The notes under the pieces: generated by a model
What the model was told of the DNA's origin: nothing
Seen by the model: the letters and a program-made list of their open reading frames with translations, nothing else
Database searches by the model: none
Part shown: one piece after another, positions 1-5,021 of the stretch
Numbering within the stretch: position 1 is the stretch's first letter
How the letters are laid out: each line of letters opens with the position of its first letter
Position numbers and translations under genes: made by a program
Assembly: GCA_020628265.1 (NCBI GenBank)
Contig: JAHDFG010000163.1
Location: forward strand, 1 to 5,021
Reading direction: 5' to 3'
Source of the DNA: Pseudooctadecabacter sp.
Lineage (GTDB): Bacteria > Pseudomonadota > Alphaproteobacteria > Rhodobacterales > Rhodobacteraceae
Length of the DNA: 5,021 nucleotides

Positions 1-219
1 GACCCGCAGGGCATCCACGGTGGCGCGATGTTGAAATTCCACGACTACGCAGCGGGCATTGGCCGTGCCATGGGAACGCCGATTGATCCGCGCCAGATCG
101 AGGAGGTTGCCGCCACGGCACCGCAGGGCGATTTGGCTTATGCGGGCGGGATCGCGGATGCGAAAGAGGCGCTTTATGCCAGTTTTCCCGAAGGCCTGAA
201 ACAGAAGGGGGCGGCGTGA
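1..219 (+). CDS. 3' end of an unidentified protein gene (partial)
   Basis: This frame is open from the first base of the window to a TGA at 217-219 and gives 72 residues. There is an ATG at 28, but the nine codons before it are also open and no good Shine-Dalgarno sequence precedes it, so I read this as the C-terminal part of a longer protein that begins outside the window. The visible part is soluble, with no membrane segment. It starts around DPQGIHGG, has FHDYAAGIGRAMG near the middle, and ends in a helical, Ala-rich and Lys-containing tail (EGLKQKGAA). I do not recognise the family and assign no function. The stop codon overlaps the start of the downstream methyltransferase gene by one base, so the two are very likely co-transcribed and translationally coupled. 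That makes a role in the same modification pathway plausible but unproven. Confidence 0.6.
   Translation, partial: DPQGIHGGAMLKFHDYAAGIGRAMGTPIDPRQIEEVAATAPQGDLAYAGGIADAKEALYASFPEGLKQKGAA
203..211 (+). promoter_or_regulatory. Ribosome binding site of the FkbM methyltransferase gene
   Basis: The purine run AGAAGGGGG lies seven bases before the ATG at 219 and only four bases before an in-frame GTG at 216. The spacing favours the ATG as the true start. The site lies inside the last codons of the upstream gene, as expected for a coupled pair. Confidence 0.55.
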
Positions 220-1124
220 TGCCAAAGACAGATGCGAAATCGCGGGCCGCGTGGCTGATTGACCTGCTGGCACTGGATGCACCCATCCAGATGGCCGACA
301 TCGGCGCGCGGATCACCAAGGAAGTGCCTGTTTACAAGCCACTGCTGGATCATGATCTGGCTCATCTTCATGGCTTCGAGCCCGAGCCTGAGGCCTTTGC
401 CGAACTGGAAGCGGCGGCAGGTGAGGGCGTGTCGGTCTACCCCTATGCCGTAGGCAAACCGGGCCCTGCGACGTTCTACGCCCATCACATCGGTGCGCTG
501 TCGTCGGTGTTCAAATTCTGCGCCAGTGCGGCGCAATATCTGGGCAAGGGGTTCTGGGTGAAGCGCCCGATCACCGAGCACCAGATGGAGTTGGTTGCGC
601 TGGATGACATCGACGGTCTTCCCCCGCTTGATCTGTTGAAGATGGACGTGCAAGGGGCCGAGTTCGATGTGCTGCAAGGCGGCACCAAGACGCTGGCCGA
701 CTGCATGATGATCATCCCCGAGGTCCGGTTCTACCGGATGTACGAGGACGAGCCCATGTGGGCGGATGTGGATGCAGAGATGCGGGCGCAGGGATTTGTG
801 TTGCACAAGTTCATGCACCAGAAGTCTGTCGTCCTGCCCTCAAGCCAGAAATCGAGCTTCAACAAGCGGCGTGGATCGCAACTCTTGGATGGGGATGCGG
901 TTTATATTCGCAACCTCGAGGACACGGAAAAGCTGACGTCGCGTCAACTCAAAATCATGGCACTGGCTGCAGATATTGTCGCCGGAAGTCCTGATTTATG
1001 CGCCTATTGTCTGGATGCTTTGAAGGCGCGGAATGACGTTCCTACGAACGCAACACGCCAATATATCAAGAGGTTACCGGCTGCGGTGCTGGCAACTGAA
1101 ACAGCGGTCGAGGCGGCCGAGTAA
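219..1124 (+). CDS. FkbM-family SAM-dependent methyltransferase
   Basis: A protein of 301 residues that probably transfers a methyl group from S-adenosylmethionine to a hydroxyl of a small molecule or sugar; the substrate cannot be read from sequence. A Rossmann-type core is visible: MADIGAR at residues 25-31 fits the SAM-binding glycine motif, GFEPEP at 52-57 supplies the acidic residue after the second strand, and LLKMDVQGAEFDVLQGG at 139-155 is the characteristic FkbM-family block (KMDVxGAExxVLxG). EVRFYRMY (168-175) follows as the usual next strand. Beyond about residue 205 there is a tail of some 95 residues containing a basic stretch (SSFNKRRGS) and two cysteines close together (C261, C264). 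I cannot match this tail to a domain. There is no signal peptide or membrane segment, so it is probably cytoplasmic. The start overlaps the previous stop codon (TGATG). Such enzymes often sit in polysaccharide or natural-product clusters, but the neighbours here do not show which. Confidence 0.85.
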   Translation: MPKTDAKSRAAWLIDLLALDAPIQMADIGARITKEVPVYKPLLDHDLAHLHGFEPEPEAFAELEAAAGEGVSVYPYAVGKPGPATFYAHHIGALSSVFKFCASAAQYLGKGFWVKRPITEHQMELVALDDIDGLPPLDLLKMDVQGAEFDVLQGGTKTLADCMMIIPEVRFYRMYEDEPMWADVDAEMRAQGFVLHKFMHQKSVVLPSSQKSSFNKRRGSQLLDGDAVYIRNLEDTEKLTSRQLKIMALAADIVAGSPDLCAYCLDALKARNDVPTNATRQYIKRLPAAVLATETAVEAAE

Positions 1125-1147
1125 ATTGAAACAAGATCGACATATCC

Positions 1148-1172
1148 GGCAGGGCGATGCCCCACCCGTGCC
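1148..1172 (+). terminator. Weak candidate terminator hairpin after the methyltransferase gene
   Basis: GGCA then GGG at 1148-1154 can pair with CCC at 1165-1167 and TGCC at 1169-1172. This gives a seven-pair stem with one bulged G (1168) and a ten-base loop. It is followed by CCATTTTG, so there are only four T's and they start three bases after the stem. A competing four-pair stem, GGGC/GCCC at 1152-1162, uses part of the same sequence. The location, 24 bases after the stop codon, suits a terminator, but the short T-run makes intrinsic termination uncertain. Confidence 0.25.
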
Positions 1173-1173
1173 C

Positions 1174-1231
1174 CATTTTGGCCTAAACCCTTATCTATCT
1201 TTGGAAATTAGAAGATTTGGGATTCGCTGGA
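1174..1231 (+). promoter_or_regulatory. AT-rich gap likely holding the promoter for the suf-side genes
   Basis: This is the most AT-rich stretch in an otherwise GC-rich window, and it lies just before the first gene of the right-hand block. It contains TTGGCC at 1178-1183, which could serve as a -35 element, and TTATCTATCTTTGG at 1191-1204, but no -35/-10 pair with standard spacing convinces me. An imperfect inverted repeat runs from 1197 to 1216 (ATCTT and AAGAT arms with about ten bases between them) and could be an operator. I see no clear match to an IscR or Irr type box. The promoter call rests on position and composition only. Confidence 0.3.
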
Positions 1232-1756
1232 ATGGCTATCAGCACGACCACATTTGCGGAACGCCTGGACAAGATCAATTCAGGCAACACGACCTCTTGG
1301 ACCGTTCCGGGCGAGGGGTTGGCGGATGTGCGCGACGAGCGTCGCTTTCTGAGCCGTGCGGGCATCAAGATGCGCCAGAAATCCACTCAGCAAAAAGCGG
1401 GTCTGATGCTTTACGTCGTGGCACTGGTGTCCGGCGCGGCCAGCGTGATCAGCGCCCGTTGGCTCGACTTCACGTTTCTGGACGACGCTTTGGCCTTTGC
1501 CAGCGCCAAGGGTTTGGATTTGGCGTCGATGCTGGCTGGCGTGCCAACGTCACTGGTGCTTGCGGTCGTGCTGAGCCTGATGGCCATGATGATCTTCGGT
1601 CTGCGCAAGTCTGCGATCCACGTCCAAACAGCGGGCTTCATGGGCGCTTTTCTGTTCGAGGCCGATCTGGTGGCCTTGGCCCCCGAGGTCTACGCGAAGT
1701 TCTACCCGGAATCCTGGGTGATCGATATGGTCGCCAACGCGACGCTGGTCACCTAA
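1232..1756 (+). CDS. Membrane protein of unknown function upstream of sufC
   Basis: A protein of 174 residues that I do not recognise. The first 55 residues are soluble and charged (it begins MAISTTTFAERLDK and contains RDERRFLSRAGIKMRQK), so the N-terminus has no signal peptide and, by the positive-inside rule, is probably cytoplasmic. Two clear hydrophobic segments follow at about residues 57-75 and 105-125. A weaker one lies at 134-150, and an amphipathic C-terminal end follows (PEVYAKFYPESW). I chose the ATG at 1232; a TTG at 1217 would add five residues but is less likely. The purine-containing TTGGGA at 1217-1222 is a weak ribosome binding site nine bases before the ATG. The gene lies 78 bases before sufC in the same direction and has its own upstream gap, so it may be the first gene of the transcript that continues into sufC. 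A role linked to the SUF system is suggested by position only. Confidence 0.75.
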   Translation: MAISTTTFAERLDKINSGNTTSWTVPGEGLADVRDERRFLSRAGIKMRQKSTQQKAGLMLYVVALVSGAASVISARWLDFTFLDDALAFASAKGLDLASMLAGVPTSLVLAVVLSLMAMMIFGLRKSAIHVQTAGFMGAFLFEADLVALAPEVYAKFYPESWVIDMVANATLVT

Positions 1757-1784
1757 CACACAAAACAACTGAACAACTCATGCA

Positions 1785-1809
1785 GAGGGCCGCGGCGACG
1801 CGTGTCCTC
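1785..1809 (+). promoter_or_regulatory. GNRA-loop RNA hairpin in the sufC leader
   Basis: GAGGGC (1785-1790) pairs with GTCCTC (1804-1809), with one G-U pair, and CGCG (1791-1794) pairs with CGCG (1799-1802) around a GCGA tetraloop (1795-1798). Only U1803 is bulged, so the stem has ten pairs. GCGA fits the stable GNRA loop class. No T-run follows (the next bases are CATTCGTCTATGG), so it does not look like an intrinsic terminator. It ends 15 bases before the sufC ribosome binding site. It could be a stability or processing element that separates the messages of the upstream membrane protein and the suf genes, or it could affect sufC translation. The pairing is visible; the function is inferred. 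Confidence 0.45.
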
Positions 1810-1824
1810 CATTCGTCTATGGAA

Positions 1825-1830
1825 AGAGGA
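1825..1830 (+). promoter_or_regulatory. Ribosome binding site of sufC
   Basis: AGAGGA, within the longer purine run GGAAAGAGGA (1821-1830), lies four bases before the ATG at 1835. It fixes the sufC start at MLEIKDLHVE and argues against the in-frame GTG at 1802, which would put the hairpin partly in the coding region. Confidence 0.7.
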
Positions 1831-1834
1831 TAAC

Positions 1835-2589
<755 letters not shown>

Positions 2590-2590
<1 letters not shown>

Positions 2591-3888
2591 TGGCGCTGCC
2601 CCAAGTCAACAAGGTCAAGCAGGACGCGACGGATGCGCGTCTTGCTGGCATGGAAATGCCCGATGGCGCGGCATGGATCACGGAAGCTCGCACCGAAGCG
2701 GTCAACCGTGTGCAAGCCATGGGGCTGCCCCATGCGCGCGATGAATACTGGAAGTTCACCAAGCCTGCGTCACTGGTTCAGCCCGAACCCGAAGCCGCGG
2801 CGCTCTTTCACAACGACGAAGGCCCCTTGTGGGACGATCTGGACCGGCTGAAGGTCGTGTTTGTGGATGGCGTTTTCGATGCGGAGGCCTCGGACGATCT
2901 GGCAGGCGAGGGTCTTGAGATCGAGCGTCTGGCCGATGTGGCGACGAAGGATATTCACTGGGCCAAGGACCTTTACGGTCAGCTTGAGGCTGGTGAGCAT
3001 GGCTACACGCCACGCCCGCTTGCCGCGCTTAACACCGCCTTTGCGACGGACGGTGTCGTGATCCGCGTCAGCGGCAAGGTGAGCAAGCCTGTGAACCTGA
3101 TTTACCTCCACAAGTCAGAGACTTCCGATGCGATCCTCCATCATTGCGTGAAGGTCGAAGAAGGGGCCGAGGTGACGCTGCTGGAAACCGGTCCGGCTGC
3201 GGCGCGGTTCAACAAGGTGCTGGAGGTCGATGTGGCCGACAGTGCCGCGTTCCACCATGTACGGGTGCAGGGGCGTGACCATGAACGCCGTGCGGTGACG
3301 GGCATTTTCGGACGTCTGGGCACCGAAAGCACGTTCAAGTCCTTTACGCTGACGATGAACGGCGTCTTGACCCGCAACGAATGTGTGTTGGAGCTGACGG
3401 GCGACGATGCCGTGGCCCATGTGGCCGGCGCCTGCGTGGGCGACGGGACCGATTTCCACCATGATGACACGGTGTTCATCACCCATGACGCGGTGAATTG
3501 CGAAAGCCGTCAGGTGTTCAAGAAGGTGCTGCGCAACGGGGCCGTGGGCGTGTTTCAGGGCAAGATCCTTGTGAAGGAAGACGCTCAGAAAACGGACGGC
3601 TATCAGATCAGCCAGTCGCTTTTGCTGGATGAGGATGCGCAGTTCCTCGCCAAGCCTGAGCTTGAGATTTACGCCGACGATGTGGCGTGTTCCCACGGGT
3701 CCACGTCCGGTGCGATCGATGAGGAGGCGCTGTATTATCTGCGCTCGCGCGGGGTGCCGATGCAGCAGGCAACGGATCTGTTGGTTCTGGCGTTCCTTGC
3801 GGAAGCCTTGGACGAAATCGCGGACGATAGCCTGTCAGAGGCGATCTATGCCCGTCTTGAAGGTTGGTTGGAGCGCCACGCGAGCTGA
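2590..3888 (+). CDS. sufD: SufD, scaffold subunit of the SufBCD Fe-S assembly complex
   Basis: A cytoplasmic protein of 432 residues, about the normal SufD length. SufD pairs with SufB through a beta-helix core, binds SufC with its C-terminal part, and is needed for iron entry and cluster formation on the scaffold. The N-terminal helical part carries the family signature ARDEYWKFTKPASL (49-62). The central part, about residues 150-370, is rich in short beta strands and contains HHVRVQGRDHERRAV (222-236) and FHHDDTVFITHDAVNC (289-304). The C-terminal block ADDVACSHGSTSGAIDEEALYYLRSRG (362-388) is the SufB/SufD family hallmark. Its His369 in CSHG appears to match the histidine known to matter in E. 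coli SufD (His360), by motif alignment from memory. SufB is the paralogue to exclude; the length, the N-terminal DEYWKFT signature and the place directly after sufC favour SufD. The TGA overlaps the next ATG by one base. Confidence 0.95.
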
Positions 3889-4376
3889 TGCCTGTCTCTC
3901 GGGATATCGTGCGGACGTATCGCGGCCCGCGTCGCGTTGTGGCGGACCTGCTGACCATGGGGCAGCGGGAAGACCGCGCCATTGCGTGGCTGATGATCGG
4001 CTGCTTCATCTTCTTTCTGGCACGTCTGCCAGGCCTGCAACGGCTCGCGGTGCTGGAGGGCGGTGATTTTCAGCGTGATGTGATCTATGCGTTCTTCGCG
4101 CTGATGATGATCGCGCCGCTGCTGTTCTATGCCGTGGCGGGCATCGCCTATCTGGTGATGCGCGTGGCGGGGCGGAGCATCACGCCTTTCGGGGCGCGGG
4201 TGGCGATTTTCTGGGGATGGCTGGCCTCGACACCGGTGGCACTGCTCTACGGTCTGTTGGCAGGGTTCAACGGGTTGGAGCATTCGGGCACCGTTCTGGT
4301 GGGTTACGTCTGGACGGGGGTCGTCGCGTGGTTCTGGGTCGCGGGCCTGCTGGAAGCATCGAAGGAATTGCCATGA
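3888..4376 (+). CDS. Small four-helix membrane protein, probably YIP1-like
   Basis: A protein of 162 residues with a basic N-terminal stretch (RDIVRTYRGPRR) and four hydrophobic segments at about residues 31-48, 66-92, 104-127 and 134-155. It therefore belongs in the inner membrane. The basic start suggests a cytoplasmic N-terminus. The layout and the neighbouring five-helix protein suggest the loosely defined YIP1 family, but I see no decisive motif and its function is unknown. The start is the ATG that overlaps the sufD stop as TGATG. The ribosome binding site is poor (GGAG at 3870-3873 is 14 bases away), so translation probably depends on ribosomes finishing sufD. A TTG at 3864 in the same frame is an unlikely alternative. 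The gene overlaps the next one by four bases (ATGA). Its position between sufD and the second membrane protein suggests a role near the SUF machinery or simply shared expression. Confidence 0.8.
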   Translation: MPVSRDIVRTYRGPRRVVADLLTMGQREDRAIAWLMIGCFIFFLARLPGLQRLAVLEGGDFQRDVIYAFFALMMIAPLLFYAVAGIAYLVMRVAGRSITPFGARVAIFWGWLASTPVALLYGLLAGFNGLEHSGTVLVGYVWTGVVAWFWVAGLLEASKELP

Positions 4377-4999
4377 ATTTCACCGCCCAATCGGTCTGGG
4401 AGATGACCAAACTGTTCGTGCGGGACCCCGCTGATGCGTCCCGTCGCGTGATTGCCGCCGATCTGCCGGTAAACGTGTCGGTGCTGATGCTGGTGTTGGC
4501 GGGCGTCATGTCCGGCGTGATGGCTGCCATCTCCGTTACGCTGTACGGCACCCGCACGATCACAATGCAGTTGCCCGACGGGTCCGAACAGGTGATCGAG
4601 CAGGCCTCGCCCTTTATGACGGGCGCCTTTTCGGTGCTGGCGGGCTTGGGCTTTGCCTATTTCGTCTATTGGGTCGGCACGCGCAGCAGCGGGCAGGGTG
4701 GCTTGCCACAGGTCTTGTCGGTGATCGCCACGTGGCAGATCGCGATGACGGTCTTGGGCGTGATGGCCGTGGTGCTGGATATGCTTGTGCCGTTGGCGGG
4801 ATTTGTCATGGCGGTCTTTGTCATCGTCGTGTCTGTCCGCGCCTTGGTGCTGGGGGTCCAGACGGTCCACGGGTTCGAGGGTGCAGGAAGAGCCCTGATG
4901 GTGATCCTTGCCGCCCTCATCGTGTTGTTCTTCGTATTGATGATCGTGACGGCCATGTTCGGGCCCATGTTGATCCAAGAGGTTCCAAATGAGCTTTGA
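4373..4999 (+). CDS. YIP1-family five-helix membrane protein
   Basis: A protein of 208 residues with five predicted membrane segments at about 32-56, 80-102, 112-135, 138-162 and 172-197. Between the first two is a polar loop with TITMQLPDGSEQVIEQ (62-77). The short soluble N-terminus (SVWEMTKLFVRDPADASRRV) resembles the amphipathic start common in bacterial YIP1-domain proteins, where a helix with a DP turn precedes the membrane bundle. These bacterial proteins have no established biochemical role. I assign the family on topology and this N-terminal pattern, without a search. The ATG at 4373 has AAGGA at 4362-4366 six bases upstream and overlaps the previous stop as ATGA. The 3' end overlaps sufS by 11 bases. 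Tight packing on both sides makes co-expression with sufD and sufS very likely. Confidence 0.8.
   Translation: MNFTAQSVWEMTKLFVRDPADASRRVIAADLPVNVSVLMLVLAGVMSGVMAAISVTLYGTRTITMQLPDGSEQVIEQASPFMTGAFSVLAGLGFAYFVYWVGTRSSGQGGLPQVLSVIATWQIAMTVLGVMAVVLDMLVPLAGFVMAVFVIVVSVRALVLGVQTVHGFEGAGRALMVILAALIVLFFVLMIVTAMFGPMLIQEVPNEL
4977..4983 (+). promoter_or_regulatory. Ribosome binding site of sufS
   Basis: AAGAGGT lies inside the end of the upstream membrane protein gene, with five bases (4984-4988) between it and the ATG at 4989. It selects this ATG over the out-of-frame ATG at 4999, which would give a peptide (MLQRSVR) unlike any SUF protein. Confidence 0.65.
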
Positions 5000-5021
5000 T
5001 GTTGCAGCGGTCCGTGCGGAC
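4989..5021 (+). CDS. sufS: SufS cysteine desulfurase, first 11 codons (partial)
   Basis: Only MSFDVAAVRAD is visible before the window ends. This matches the typical N-terminus of group II cysteine desulfurases, which begin with a short stretch ending in VRADFP (E. coli SufS starts in the same manner). SufS is a PLP enzyme that removes sulfur from cysteine as a persulfide and passes it, usually through SufE or a similar carrier, to the SufBCD scaffold. The identification rests on these 11 residues, the good ribosome binding site, and the place at the end of a sufC-sufD run. The catalytic residues lie outside the window, so intactness cannot be judged. It overlaps the upstream membrane protein gene by 11 bases. 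Confidence 0.8.
   Translation, partial: MSFDVAAVRAD

Noticed and set aside
174..818. Long minus-strand open frame (214 codons) opposite the methyltransferase gene
   Set aside because: It is rich in His, Arg and Gln without any domain, and mirrors the GC-rich codons of the clearly recognisable FkbM gene on the other strand.
1785..1809. Reading the sufC leader hairpin as an intrinsic terminator
   Set aside because: No T-run follows the stem, and the sufC ribosome binding site comes within 16 bases.
1033..1833. Plus-strand open frame of 266 codons overlapping the 174-residue membrane protein
   Set aside because: It is out of frame with two better genes, is Arg- and Gly-rich with no motif, and lacks a ribosome binding site. 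The competing frame has clean membrane segments and a plausible start.
1802..1834. Upstream GTG start that would lengthen SufC by 11 residues
   Set aside because: The extra residues are not part of the SufC family, and a well-placed AGAGGA precedes the ATG at 1835.
3115..3696. Minus-strand open frame of 193 codons inside sufD
   Set aside because: The sufD frame is certain from its family motifs; the antisense product is His-rich and without recognisable features, as expected of a GC-rich shadow.
4304..4978. Minus-strand open frame of 224 codons with many His, Asp and Gln residues, resembling a metal-binding protein
   Set aside because: The His/Asp/Gln richness comes from reading the reverse of hydrophobic Val/Ile/Met/Leu codons in the membrane protein gene, not from a real histidine-rich protein.
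4999..5021. ATG overlapping the stop of the YIP1-like gene as TGATG
   Set aside because: It mimics the coupling seen elsewhere in the run, but its frame does not give a SUF protein, while the ATG at 4989 gives a typical SufS N-terminus.

Overview
The window looks like alphaproteobacterial DNA, most likely from a Rhodobacteraceae (roseobacter-type) genome. This is an inference from three things: the GC-rich coding bias, the close spacing of genes with one-base and four-base overlaps, and a SUF iron-sulfur cluster locus in which small membrane proteins sit between sufD and sufS. Every supported gene is on the + strand. I see no tRNA, rRNA, CRISPR array, insertion sequence or phage signature.

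Layout. (1) 1-219 is the 3' end of a gene I cannot identify. (2) 219-1124 is an FkbM-family SAM-dependent methyltransferase gene, joined to the first gene by a TGATG stop/start overlap, so the two form a small transcription unit. (3) 1125-1231 is a gap with a weak candidate terminator and an AT-rich stretch that is the most plausible promoter site in the window. (4) 1232-1756 encodes a 174-residue membrane protein of unknown function. (5) 1757-1834 is a short leader containing a well-formed hairpin with a GCGA loop (1785-1809), followed by the sufC ribosome binding site. (6) 1835-5021 is a tightly packed run: sufC, sufD, a four-helix membrane protein, a five-helix YIP1-like membrane protein, and the first 11 codons of sufS, which continue beyond the window. 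Each gene in this run overlaps the next by 1, 1, 4 and 11 bases.

How the genes work together. SufC (ATPase) and SufD are two subunits of the SufBCD scaffold on which iron-sulfur clusters are built. SufS is the cysteine desulfurase that supplies the sulfur. SufB, the third scaffold subunit, is not in the window; in related bacteria it is expected upstream. The two membrane proteins are translationally coupled between scaffold and sulfur-donor genes, so they are probably made in step with the SUF machinery, but nothing in their sequence states their role. They and the 174-residue membrane protein before sufC are the least explained parts of the window. The methyltransferase pair at the left has no obvious link to iron-sulfur assembly and probably belongs to a separate unit.
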